Positions 31,601 to 39,581 of a stretch of DNA of 64,000 nucleotides are shown one piece after another. The stretch is from Pseudomonas fluorescens (GTDB taxonomy: Bacteria > Pseudomonadota > Gammaproteobacteria > Pseudomonadales > Pseudomonadaceae). The translations under genes and the position numbers were made by a program. The stretch covers positions 5,828,001 through 5,892,000 of the forward strand of contig NZ_CP008896.1 in the NCBI RefSeq assembly GCF_000730425.1. Reading direction: 5' to 3'. Position 1 is the first letter of the stretch; every line of letters begins with the position of its first letter. Under the pieces are notes generated by a model, which made no database searches, was not told the DNA's origin, and worked only from the letters and a program-made list of their open reading frames with translations.

Positions 31601-33467
31601 GGTACGCCAACCCCGTCTGGCTGCGTGTGCGCAGTCGGTACCGGGTGAGCCGGTTCGCCATCCGGCAGGGTTGGTACGCAAAGTCAGAAAGCTCTTCCCG
31701 TTGTTCGATGATTTGCGTGTATCTACGTTCCTTCAGGCCCTGGGGGAGGATCATCTGAGCCGTGCAAAAGCCGTTAGGGGGCTGCAGATCCAATACGAGC
31801 AGCTGCATCGTGCACTCAAGGAGTGGCGCAAGGAAGCGGCCTGGACGATCTCGCTCCCCGACGGGCAGGTCAATCATCGACTCAATCGTTTCCAGGCGAT
31901 GCAGGCTATCGAGCGCAGTTGGCAGTACGCGACGTTGTTGGCAGACGAGCAAAGCCGGAAGGTCCCCAGCCTGGTGCTGGACGGCTTGACGGTGGGGCCG
32001 TTGCCGACGTTGCCGGCAGGTGTCAGTTTTGACCATGTGCAGCAGTTGTCGCTCAGGCGCATGGAGCTCAATGACGACGTGGCTTATTTCCTCAAGCACT
32101 TCAAGGGGCTGCGCACCCTGGAGTTGAACGATAACCAGCTCACCCGCTTGCCTGAAGTGTTGGTGCAGATGCCCCACCTTCGACATCTGTACCTGGGTGG
32201 TAATCGCTTGCAAATGACGGAATACACCCGTGGCAAGCTCGCCAGCCTGAGCAATCTTAGGGTACTGAACCTGAGCGACAACCCGCTGCTGGATCCCCCG
32301 CTGGTCAGCCAGCTCTTTGATTTACGCCATCTGGCCTTGCGTGATTGCCGGCTCAAGGAGGTACCCAGGGGCTTGTGGCGGATTCCTCACCTCGAACAGG
32401 TTGATCTGCGCGGCAACGATATCGCCGACTTGCCAGGTTGGTTGTACAACGTGCCCCGGCAATTGGCGCAGGTGATCAACCTGCGACACAACCCGCTGGA
32501 CCTGCGCAGTCGTCGGTTATTGCGCAACTACCGCAATAGCACCGGCGTGGGCATGGGCTTTCTGGAGGACGACCTGGGGCGCCTGAGCGAGCAAAGTGCG
32601 CGGGAACTGTGGCTGGCGGATGGCCGGGAGTCGTATTACTCCCAGAGAACCGAGACCTGGAGCATGCTGCGCGATGAACCCGGCGCAGATGGCCTGTTCA
32701 AGCTCCTGAGCGAGTTGGGTGGCACGGCAGACACCACGTATATACGCGAGGACATGAACCGACGCGTGTGGCGAGTACTGGAGGCTGCCAGTGGCGATGC
32801 CGGTTTGCGTGAGGAGATTTTCGCGCGGGCGGCAACGCCGATCAATTGTGATGACGCGGCGGCGGTCAGCTTTAGCAATCTGGAGGTTCTGGTTGAAATC
32901 CATGAGGCGTCAAAGGCGGTGGAGGGTGGCCAGGTAACCGCTGGCACATTGTTGAAGCTGGCCCGTGGCCTGTTTCGCCTGGATCAGTTGGAGCGCCTGG
33001 CGCGTCGTCACAGTGATGAACATCCGATGGTCGATCCGCTGGAGGTCAGCCTTGCGTATCGAACCGGCCTGGTCGATAGCTTCCATTTGCCGGGCCAGCC
33101 AAGGCATATGCGCTTTTCTCGCCTAGCCGGTGTGACCCAGCAGGCCCTGAGTGACGCCGAAGTGCACGTCAGGGCGGCGGAACTGTCGCCGGATTTGCAG
33201 AAGTTCGTGATCGAGCTGCCGTTCTGGCGGCATTACCTCAAGCGCACCTATGGCGGATCGTTCGAGCGCCTGAATGATCCATTCGATACGCGCATGCAGG
33301 CCGTCTTCGACCAGAGCCTGACCCTGAACGACACCGCCTATCGCAACCAAATGAACCTGATACTGCATGAGCAGCAGCAGGCCGAACAGCTTGAGTACGC
33401 ACGCCTGACCCAGGAAGCGTTGAGGCAGGAAGGGTTGAGCCTGGCCTGTGAACTCCCGCTGCTGTGA
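28626..33467 (+). CDS. Giant LRR / NEL-type E3 ubiquitin-ligase effector
   Basis: 1613 residues from the ATG at 28626 (AAGGAG upstream). The N-terminal half (about 20-1080) matches the large DUF6543/dermonecrotic-toxin-like modules found in fluorescent Pseudomonas, with two hydrophobic patches near 415-440 and 475-490. Leucine-rich repeats follow at about 1130-1290 ('LRTLELNDNQLTRLPEVL', 'LRVLNLSDNPL', 'LEQVDLRGNDIADLPGWL'). The C-terminus (about 1320-1613) is a NEL domain: Cys1408 and Asp1410 form the C-x-D catalytic motif in 'PINCDDAAA', and 'GTLLKLARGLFRLDQLERLA' and 'SLAYRTGLVD' are conserved blocks of IpaH/SspH ligases. No signal peptide is seen. The target and secretion route are unknown. 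Confidence 0.85.
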   Translation: MTQKREVTQVADPLTQDLLLGALLDITGDLDKAQVLQENLPAWLVQAKPELLRAIEEAHAESRQPRERAARLLKRVVPLERFCAERLSRFLADKGFSSLDIEYDQLEVPRRALSGVGPDLGGALIEAVHLEKHSLLQAAMQNFPAALAEPNGMPRDAHIVVGAKRRRLPTLKAHEFAGYCRELDLGEAYQAHLREVFNLPAPEMSVGTLERGYNPALSDVGRSMCLDMKLNLHIAHGKGDISESTYTLLLEAVRLDRPATEARHMMFHHKPLVWHGLNIGGACLWTVLVLCGDSPAGGLSGPLVVYMPGEPVRVVYEYPSLEDFTTYLTLKLQVGSYRKAFTRYLDESERFNFFTRFDQDRTLALMQPLPVTGNFSAFFFNACVGKTQLDARVLAVPVVQVDEEARRQRLQNYLDVGLTLLNVAGMVVPLLGQLMMGVAVGQLLGEVYEGFEDWRHHQNSEALEHLINVAENIAAMALFAAGVKAVGVIKRTLLPASEFFDGLEAVRLPDNRTRLWRGSLRAYRHSLDLRGTIASPRGLYQVNGQSYVKVDGGLYAIAFDGRAGYWRAQHPQRADAYRPPMIHNNQGGWQFTFERPWQWHDATYLLQRLDPSLRGLPAGHLQEIADITQMSVPRLQQLARQNLPLPERFRDCALRYERKQTVRDLLWQMEHDEALDSATARAQMLALPLLDGWPQGRFFEVLDNEGNLLERYPDTAPFDYEDLSIHITEQELSEGSVIPKVLQALDHEDKRPLVGSVADLREEQEVLTRRLIASLKENQHRVYEALYQSGDVIDQSDHGLLKGHYPQLPIRVAWEVMTQATAAERWQLRSRGRVPLRVAQRAQERVESLHEDHVLMGLYLPELASDATLRVVCGLLPFVEGWPENLMLQIRNQTLDGPLLAQVGNESATLRRMVVKQSAGFRVSEDGATGLGALTQGREGLYHAILDAMPARERAALGLTGADQAGQLRYRIASKAQGQRPRLARYIWPDRPVRQPRLAACAQSVPGEPVRHPAGLVRKVRKLFPLFDDLRVSTFLQALGEDHLSRAKAVRGLQIQYEQLHRALKEWRKEAAWTISLPDGQVNHRLNRFQAMQAIERSWQYATLLADEQSRKVPSLVLDGLTVGPLPTLPAGVSFDHVQQLSLRRMELNDDVAYFLKHFKGLRTLELNDNQLTRLPEVLVQMPHLRHLYLGGNRLQMTEYTRGKLASLSNLRVLNLSDNPLLDPPLVSQLFDLRHLALRDCRLKEVPRGLWRIPHLEQVDLRGNDIADLPGWLYNVPRQLAQVINLRHNPLDLRSRRLLRNYRNSTGVGMGFLEDDLGRLSEQSARELWLADGRESYYSQRTETWSMLRDEPGADGLFKLLSELGGTADTTYIREDMNRRVWRVLEAASGDAGLREEIFARAATPINCDDAAAVSFSNLEVLVEIHEASKAVEGGQVTAGTLLKLARGLFRLDQLERLARRHSDEHPMVDPLEVSLAYRTGLVDSFHLPGQPRHMRFSRLAGVTQQALSDAEVHVRAAELSPDLQKFVIELPFWRHYLKRTYGGSFERLNDPFDTRMQAVFDQSLTLNDTAYRNQMNLILHEQQQAEQLEYARLTQEALRQEGLSLACELPLL

Positions 33468-33477
33468 GTGCGTCGGT

Positions 33478-35475
33478 TCAGGTGAGACGGCGGGTGGCCT
33501 GCCCACGAATCAGGCTGCGCAGGGCGAAACGGTTGGGATGACAGGCTTCGGCCACGTGCCTGGGCAAGGGCAGCGGTTCGTTATCCAGCCAGGCGGCGAG
33601 CAACTCGCCGGACAGCGGCGCGGTAATCAGGCCGCGCGAGCCGTGCCCGCTGTTCACATACAGGCCGTCGAGCCACGGGCAGGGTGTGTCGGGGACTTGG
33701 CGTGCGTCTTTGCCCAGGGCTTGATAGGCCAGGTTGAAGGCACTGGCGTCGGCCAGTGGGCCGACAATCGGCAAATAGTCGGGGCTGGTGCAACGGAACG
33801 CTGCGCGGCCCTCCAATGTCTGCGGTGCCAGGCTGTCTGCTTGCAGGCGCCGGGCCAGGTCCGGCGAAATCTCTTGCAGCAACGCCAGGTTGCTCGCATG
33901 TTCGGCGGCGGTTGGCGTCACGTCATCGCTCTTGAAGTCGAAACTGGCGCCCAGGGTGTGTTCGCCCAGGCGGGGCGGGGCGACATAGCCTTCGGCACAA
34001 ACCACGGTGGCCAGCGCCCCGCTGGCTGCCGTTTGCGGCACGCGGGTGATCTGCCCGCGAATGCGCTTGAGGGGCAGCTCGGCGCAGGTAGCAAAGCGCT
34101 TGATTTCGGCGGCGCCGGCCAGGACCACCACCGGGGCACTTCCCAGCAGGCGCTCACCGTCCCAGGCCTGCCATTGGTCATCGACCTTGCGCAGTTCCAG
34201 GACGTCGTGATGGGCCAGCACTTCAATGCCGGGATGGCTGGCTTGCCACTGGCACAGGGCGGGCGGGTGAACCCAACCGCCTTCGGGGAAAAACAGCCCG
34301 CCGTGCTCCAGGCCGATGCCGGCCTGGGCCTGGGCCTGCGGCCGGTCCAGGCGGTGCAGCAAATCCCCGGCAAAGGCATCGGCCAATTGGGCCTGGCGTT
34401 CGGCCTCGCGGGCATTGAACGCCAGTTGCAGAACGCCGCAGTCGTCCCAGTCCACGCCGCGTTGCAGGTGTTCCAGCAAGCGTCGGGTATGCCCGAAACC
34501 GCTGACGATCATTTGCGATAACGCTGTGCCGTGCGCCGACAGCTTGAGATACAGTACCCCTTGCGGGTTGCCCGAGGCTTCCTGGGCCAGCCCGGCATGG
34601 CGCTCCAGCAGGCAGACCTGCCAGCCCCGCGCCGCCAGGCTGGCAGCGCTGGCGCAGCCGGCCAGGCCGGCACCGATTACCAGGGCGCGCCGCTCATGAC
34701 TGGGCGTGGCGGGCCGGGCGAACCAGGGCTTGACGGCTACGGGTGGTGGCGTGTCAGTGGGCCAGCCGAGGAATTCGCCACGCAGGATTTCCCATTTGTG
34801 GCCAATGCCCGGCGTACGCTTCATTTTGAACCCGGCACCATTGAGCAGGCGACGTACCCAGCCGGTGCTGGTGAAGGTACTGATGGTCGCGCCAGGGGCG
34901 GCCAGGCGTGCCAGTTCGGCAAACAGCTCGGCGGTCCACATGTCGGGGTTTTTTGCCGGGGCAAACCCATCGAGAAACCAGGCGTCAACCTGCGCATCCA
35001 GGTGTGGCAACTGTTCCAGGGCATCGCCGATCAGCAGGGTCAGGGTGACGCGACCACCGTCCAGTAGCAGGCGTTGAAAGCCTTGGTGGATCGCCACGTA
35101 CTGCGCCAGCAACGGGGTGGCGAAAGCCTGCAGCTGCGGCCAGAGAGCCAGGGCCCGCTGCAGGTCGGCCGGGCTGAGCGGGTATTTTTCCACGCTGACA
35201 AAATGCAGGCGCGCACCCGGCACCGCATGTTGTTCAAACAACTGCCAGGCGCACAGAAAATTCAAGCCGGTGCCGAAGCCGGTTTCACCAATCACCAGGC
35301 GCCCACCGTCAGGCAGTGCGGCGAATCTTTCCTGCAGACGGTTCTGCTCGATGAACACATAGCGTGTTTCTTCCAGGCCGCTCTGGTCGGAAAAATACAC
35401 ATCATCGAACACCCGTGAGCGTGGGCGTCCCTGGTCATCCCAGTCGAGTTGGGCGTTCTGCAGTACGGGTTTCAT
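33478..35475 (-). CDS. mnmC: Bifunctional tRNA 5-methylaminomethyl-2-thiouridine enzyme (MnmC)
   Basis: 665 residues. It completes wobble-uridine modification mnm5s2U34 in tRNAs. The N-terminal methyltransferase (about 1-240) shows 'VIGETGFGTGLNFLCAWQ' and 'WFLDGFAPAKNPDMW'. The C-terminal FAD-dependent oxidase (about 265-660) shows the Rossmann motif '[20 protein letters not shown]' and ends in 'VNSGHGSRGLITAPLSGELL'. Length and both domains are complete, so both demodification and methylation steps should be active. It is divergent from pap. Its start is ATG at 35475. Confidence 0.94.
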   Translation of the reverse strand: MKPVLQNAQLDWDDQGRPRSRVFDDVYFSDQSGLEETRYVFIEQNRLQERFAALPDGGRLVIGETGFGTGLNFLCAWQLFEQHAVPGARLHFVSVEKYPLSPADLQRALALWPQLQAFATPLLAQYVAIHQGFQRLLLDGGRVTLTLLIGDALEQLPHLDAQVDAWFLDGFAPAKNPDMWTAELFAELARLAAPGATISTFTSTGWVRRLLNGAGFKMKRTPGIGHKWEILRGEFLGWPTDTPPPVAVKPWFARPATPSHERRALVIGAGLAGCASAASLAARGWQVCLLERHAGLAQEASGNPQGVLYLKLSAHGTALSQMIVSGFGHTRRLLEHLQRGVDWDDCGVLQLAFNAREAERQAQLADAFAGDLLHRLDRPQAQAQAGIGLEHGGLFFPEGGWVHPPALCQWQASHPGIEVLAHHDVLELRKVDDQWQAWDGERLLGSAPVVVLAGAAEIKRFATCAELPLKRIRGQITRVPQTAASGALATVVCAEGYVAPPRLGEHTLGASFDFKSDDVTPTAAEHASNLALLQEISPDLARRLQADSLAPQTLEGRAAFRCTSPDYLPIVGPLADASAFNLAYQALGKDARQVPDTPCPWLDGLYVNSGHGSRGLITAPLSGELLAAWLDNEPLPLPRHVAEACHPNRFALRSLIRGQATRRLT

Positions 35476-35650
35476 GAGTGGCTCGGCAAAGGCAGGGCGG
35501 CCATTCTAGCCGATCGCGAAGCGGCGATGGATCCGCGGTGGCCGTCGGCAGTGAGCGCAGGATTGATCCAAGGCAAGCGGAGCTGGAATATCCCTGCCCC
35601 TGATTGTCGCTAATCCGCTAGTCTTGACTGATCTTGGAAGGGAGCCGCCC
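35476..35650. promoter_or_regulatory. Divergent mnmC/pap region
   Basis: 175 bases carrying both promoters. No obvious operator; AAGGGAG before pap is a good ribosome-binding site. Confidence 0.3.
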
Positions 35651-37168
35651 ATGTTTGAATCTGCTGAAATCGGTCACGCCATCGACAAAGAGACCTACGA
35701 CGCTGAAGTACCGGCCTTGCGCGAAGCCTTGCTTGAAGTGCAGTACGAACTTGCGCAGCAAAAGCGATTCCCGGTGATCGTGCTGATCAATGGCATTGAA
35801 GGGGCGGGCAAGGGCGAGACCGTCAAACTGCTCAATGAATGGATGGACCCGCGCCTGATCGAGGTGCGCACCTTCGACCAGCAGACCGACGAAGAATTGG
35901 CCCGCCCACCGGCGTGGCGCTACTGGCGGCAGTTGCCCGCCAAAGGGCGTATGGGCGTGTTCTTTGGTAACTGGTACAGCCAGATGCTGCAGGGCCGGGT
36001 CCATGGGCAGATCAAGGATGCCAGGCTGGACCAGGCGATTGCCGGTGCCGAACGCCTGGAAAAAATGCTCTGCGACGAAGGCGCCGTGATCTTCAAGTTC
36101 TGGTTCCACCTGTCCAAGAAGCAGATGAAGGCGCGTCTGAAGGCCCTGCAGGATGACCCCCTGCACAGTTGGCGTATCAGTCCGTTGGATTGGCAGCAGT
36201 CTGCGACCTACGACAAGTTCGTGCATTTTGGCGAGCGGGTGCTGCGTCGCACCAGCCGCGACTATGCACCCTGGCATGTGATCGAAGGGGTCGATGCCCA
36301 TTATCGCGGGCTGACCGTCGGCAAGATTCTGCTCGAAGGTCTGCAGAATGCGCTGAAGGCGGCCAAGGCCAAGGCCAGCGGCATGAACCCGGCACCGCTG
36401 CTGGCGTCGGTTGACCGGCGCAGTTTGCTCGACAGCCTGGACATGTCCCTGAGCCTGGACAAGGGTGACTACGAAGAACAATTGATTACCGAACAAGCAC
36501 GGCTATCCGGCCTGCTGCGCGACAAACGCATGCGCAAGCATGCCCTGGTGACCGTGTTTGAGGGTAACGATGCGGCAGGCAAGGGCGGGGCTATCCGGCG
36601 GGTGGCCGCCGCGCTGGACCCGCGCCAGTACCATATCGTGCCGATTGCCGCGCCGACCGAAGATGAACGGGCCCAGCCTTATCTGTGGCGGTTCTGGCGG
36701 CAGATCCCGGCGCGTGGCATGTTCACGATATTTGATCGCTCCTGGTACGGGCGCGTGCTGGTGGAACGCATCGAAGGCTTCTGCACCCCTGCGGACTGGA
36801 TGCGCGCTTATGGCGAGATCAACGATTTTGAAGAGCAACTGCGCGATGCCGGCGTGATTGTGGTGAAGTTCTGGTTGGCGATCGACAAGCAAACCCAGCT
36901 GGAGCGTTTCCAGGCGCGGGAAACGATTCCATTCAAACGCTTCAAGATTACCGAGGACGATTGGCGCAACCGCGACAAGTGGGATGACTACCGGACGGCG
37001 GTGGGTGACATGGTCGACCGCACCAGCACCGAGATTTCTTCCTGGACGCTGGTGGAGGCCAACGACAAGCGCTGGGCCCGGGTCAAAGTGTTGCGCACGA
37101 TCAACCGGGCGCTGGAAGAGGCGTTCGCCAAGTCGGACAGGCACGACAAGAAGGGCAAGAAGAAATAA
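35651..37168 (+). CDS. pap: Polyphosphate:AMP phosphotransferase (Pap), double PPK2 domain
   Basis: 505 residues from the ATG at 35651 (AAGGGAG upstream). It transfers phosphate from inorganic polyphosphate to AMP, giving ADP. Two tandem PPK2 domains are visible, each with Walker A: 'INGIEGAGKGETV' at about 48-57 and 'EGNDAAGKGGAI' at about 305-314. Lid-type Arg/Lys sequences follow ('RPPAWRYWRQLPAKGRMGVF' and 'YLWRFWRQIPARGMFTIFDR'). The architecture is that of the P. aeruginosa Pap enzyme, in which both halves are needed. The very basic C-terminus ends KKGKKK. A thiolase follows by 100 bases. Confidence 0.93.
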   Translation: MFESAEIGHAIDKETYDAEVPALREALLEVQYELAQQKRFPVIVLINGIEGAGKGETVKLLNEWMDPRLIEVRTFDQQTDEELARPPAWRYWRQLPAKGRMGVFFGNWYSQMLQGRVHGQIKDARLDQAIAGAERLEKMLCDEGAVIFKFWFHLSKKQMKARLKALQDDPLHSWRISPLDWQQSATYDKFVHFGERVLRRTSRDYAPWHVIEGVDAHYRGLTVGKILLEGLQNALKAAKAKASGMNPAPLLASVDRRSLLDSLDMSLSLDKGDYEEQLITEQARLSGLLRDKRMRKHALVTVFEGNDAAGKGGAIRRVAAALDPRQYHIVPIAAPTEDERAQPYLWRFWRQIPARGMFTIFDRSWYGRVLVERIEGFCTPADWMRAYGEINDFEEQLRDAGVIVVKFWLAIDKQTQLERFQARETIPFKRFKITEDDWRNRDKWDDYRTAVGDMVDRTSTEISSWTLVEANDKRWARVKVLRTINRALEEAFAKSDRHDKKGKKK

Positions 37169-37268
37169 CCCATGCTTTTGCATACGCCGGGTGAATGATT
37201 GTCGCCGTGGCCGGGAGGCGGATCTATGCTCGATTCTTCTTCCGATAACCACAACAAGAGGCAAGCCC

Positions 37269-38453
37269 ATGCGTGAAGTAGTGATCGTCGACAGCGTGCG
37301 AACCGGCCTGGCCAAGTCCTTTCGCGGCAAGTTCAACCAGACCCGCCCCGATGACATGGCCGCGCATTGTGTCAACGCCTTGTTGAGCCGCAATGGCATC
37401 GACCCGGCCAGTGTCGAGGATTGCATCGTCGGCGCCGGCTCCAACGAAGGGGCCCAGGGCTACAACATCGGGCGCAATGTGGCGGTGCTGTCGCGCTTGG
37501 GCACCGGCACCGCAGGCATGACCCTCAACCGCTTCTGCTCCTCCGGGCTGCAGGCGATTGCCATTGCGGCCAACCAGATTGCTTCGGGGTGCAGCGATAT
37601 CATTGTTGCCGGTGGCGTCGAGTCCATCAGCCTGACGATGAAAAGCGTGAATACCGACAACCTGATCAACCCATTGCTCAAGGAACAGGTGCCGGGCATC
37701 TACTTCCCCATGGGCCAGACCGCCGAGATTGTCGCTCGCCGCTATCACGTCAGCCGTGAGGCGCAGGACCTATACGCCCTGCAAAGCCAGCAGCGCACCG
37801 CCCAGGCCCAGGCCGCCGGGCTGTTCGACGATGAAATCGTGGCCATGGCGGTCAAGTACAAGGTCGAGGACAAAACCAGCGGTGAAGTGCAGATCCTAGA
37901 TGGCGTGGTCGACCGCGACGACTGCAACCGCCCGGACACCACCCTGGCCAGCCTTTGCGGGCTCAAGCCGGTGTTCGCCGAGGACGGCTCGGTGACGGCG
38001 GGCAATTCATCGCAATTGTCCGATGGCGCGTCGATGACCCTGGTGATGAGCCTGGAAAAGGCCCTGGCGCTGGGGCTCAAGCCCAAGGCGTTTTTCCGCG
38101 GGTTTACCGTGGCAGGTTGCGAACCGGACGAAATGGGCATCGGCCCGGTGTTCTCGGTCCCCAAACTGCTCAAGGCCCGTGGCCTGCAAGTGGCGGATAT
38201 CGACCTGTGGGAACTCAACGAGGCATTTGCGTCCCAGTGCCTGTATGCGCGCAATCGCCTGGAGATCGACAATGCCAGATACAACGTCAACGGTGGTTCG
38301 ATCTCCATTGGCCACCCGTTTGGCATGACCGGGTCGCGCCAGGTCGGGCATCTGGTGCGTGAATTGCAGCGGCGCAATTTGCGCTATGGCATCGTCACCA
38401 TGTGCGTGGGAGGTGGGATGGGGGCGACCGGCTTGTTCGAAGCCGTGCGCTAA
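37269..38453 (+). CDS. Thiolase family acetyl-CoA acyltransferase
   Basis: 394 residues from the ATG at 37269. The three catalytic positions of thiolases are present: Cys90 in 'TLNRFCSSGLQAIA', His349 in 'SISIGHPFGMTGSRQ', and Cys379 in 'VTMCVGGGMGATG'; the 'WELNEAFASQ' box is also there. It condenses or cleaves acyl-CoA thioesters; the chain-length specificity (acetoacetyl versus 3-ketoacyl) is not evident. No other fatty-acid enzyme flanks it. It may be cotranscribed with pap. Confidence 0.92.
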   Translation: MREVVIVDSVRTGLAKSFRGKFNQTRPDDMAAHCVNALLSRNGIDPASVEDCIVGAGSNEGAQGYNIGRNVAVLSRLGTGTAGMTLNRFCSSGLQAIAIAANQIASGCSDIIVAGGVESISLTMKSVNTDNLINPLLKEQVPGIYFPMGQTAEIVARRYHVSREAQDLYALQSQQRTAQAQAAGLFDDEIVAMAVKYKVEDKTSGEVQILDGVVDRDDCNRPDTTLASLCGLKPVFAEDGSVTAGNSSQLSDGASMTLVMSLEKALALGLKPKAFFRGFTVAGCEPDEMGIGPVFSVPKLLKARGLQVADIDLWELNEAFASQCLYARNRLEIDNARYNVNGGSISIGHPFGMTGSRQVGHLVRELQRRNLRYGIVTMCVGGGMGATGLFEAVR

Positions 38454-38466
38454 AACCCAATCATGG

Positions 38467-38490
38467 TAGGCGCTGGCTTGCCAGCTCCTA
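38467..38490. repeat. Short REP-like palindrome
   Basis: taggcgctggcttgccagctccta is an imperfect palindrome related to the REP family, just after the thiolase stop. It may be a degraded single REP. Confidence 0.6.
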
Positions 38491-38587
38491 CGGTTGATGT
38501 GCGGTGTGGTTGATAAAAAACTTCGCCAAGGTTTACCCACATCCCCCTAGAATGCTGGCTCCACTACCTCTGGCTCTTGGGGCACTC

Positions 38588-39550
38588 ATGCACATCTCTT
38601 CCGGCCGCTGGGTCTATGGTTTATCCCTGACCCTGCTGACCGCGCTGCTCTGGGGCATTCTGCCGATCAAGCTCAAACAGGTGTTGCAGGTGATGGACCC
38701 GATCACCGTGACCTGGTTTCGCCTGATGGTGTCCGGCAGTTGCCTGTTTGTGTACCTGGCCGCCGTCAAGCGCCTGCCCAGCCCGAAAGTCCTGGGCAAG
38801 CGCGGTGGCTGGCTGGTGGCGATGGCGGTATGCGGGCTGGTGGGCAACTACGTGCTGTACCTGGTCGGGCTGAAGATGTTGAGCCCCGGCACCGCGCAAT
38901 TGGTGGTGCAGATGGGGCCGATTTTCCTGATGATCGCCAGTGTGTTCCTGTTCAAGGAGCGTTTCAGCCTGGGGCAGGGCGTCGGCTTGCTGGTGCTGCT
39001 CATCGGCTTTGCGCTGTTCTTCAACCAACGCCTGGCAGAGCTGTTGACGTCCCTGGGTACCTACACCGCCGGGGTGCTGACGATTCTGCTGGCGACCACC
39101 ATCTGGGTGTTTTATGCCCTGGGTCAGAAGCAATTGCTGACGGTATGGAATTCGCTGCAGGTAATGATGGTGATTTACCTGTGCTGTGCATTTTTGCTGC
39201 TGCCCTGGGTGCATCCCATAGAAGTGCTGCAACTGAGCCCGTTGCAAGGCTGGCTGTTGCTGGCCTGCTGTTTCAATACGCTGATTGCCTATGGCGCGTT
39301 TGCCGAGGCGCTGGCCCATTGGGAGGCGTCGCGGGTCAGTGCGACCCTGGCGATCACGCCGCTGGTGACGTTCGTCGCAGTGGCGATCGCAGCCTGGTTG
39401 TGGCCCGACTATGTGCACGCCGAGCAGATCAACGGCCTGGGTTATGGCGGCGCGGTGTTGGTGGTGCTTGGGTCGGCCTCGGTGGCGTTGGCCCCGTCCT
39501 TGATCGCCGGGCTCAAGGCTCGGCGATCAAGGTTGATACAACCCCTGTAG
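38588..39550 (+). CDS. DMT-superfamily EamA transporter
   Basis: 320 residues from the ATG at 38588; an upstream ATG at 38504 lies in REP-flanking sequence. Ten membrane helices in two EamA repeats (about 10-145 and 155-300), with 'LLTALLWGILPIKLKQVLQ' and 'SPGTAQLVVQMGPIFLMIAS' in the first and 'WEASRVSATLAITPLVTFVA' in the second. Such proteins export amino acids, nucleobases or other metabolites; the substrate is not known. It converges on fumC with a REP palindrome overlapping its stop. Confidence 0.88.
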   Translation: MHISSGRWVYGLSLTLLTALLWGILPIKLKQVLQVMDPITVTWFRLMVSGSCLFVYLAAVKRLPSPKVLGKRGGWLVAMAVCGLVGNYVLYLVGLKMLSPGTAQLVVQMGPIFLMIASVFLFKERFSLGQGVGLLVLLIGFALFFNQRLAELLTSLGTYTAGVLTILLATTIWVFYALGQKQLLTVWNSLQVMMVIYLCCAFLLLPWVHPIEVLQLSPLQGWLLLACCFNTLIAYGAFAEALAHWEASRVSATLAITPLVTFVAVAIAAWLWPDYVHAEQINGLGYGGAVLVVLGSASVALAPSLIAGLKARRSRLIQPL

Positions 39551-39574
39551 GCGCCGGCAAGCCGGCGCCTACAG
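39545..39574. repeat. Perfect REP palindrome between convergent genes
   Basis: ctgtaggcgccggcaagccggcgcctacag is nearly perfectly self-complementary; its left end overlaps the stop codon (39548-39550) of the transporter. It probably also acts as a transcription terminator for both convergent genes. Confidence 0.85.
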
Positions 39575-39581
39575 GAAGGGG

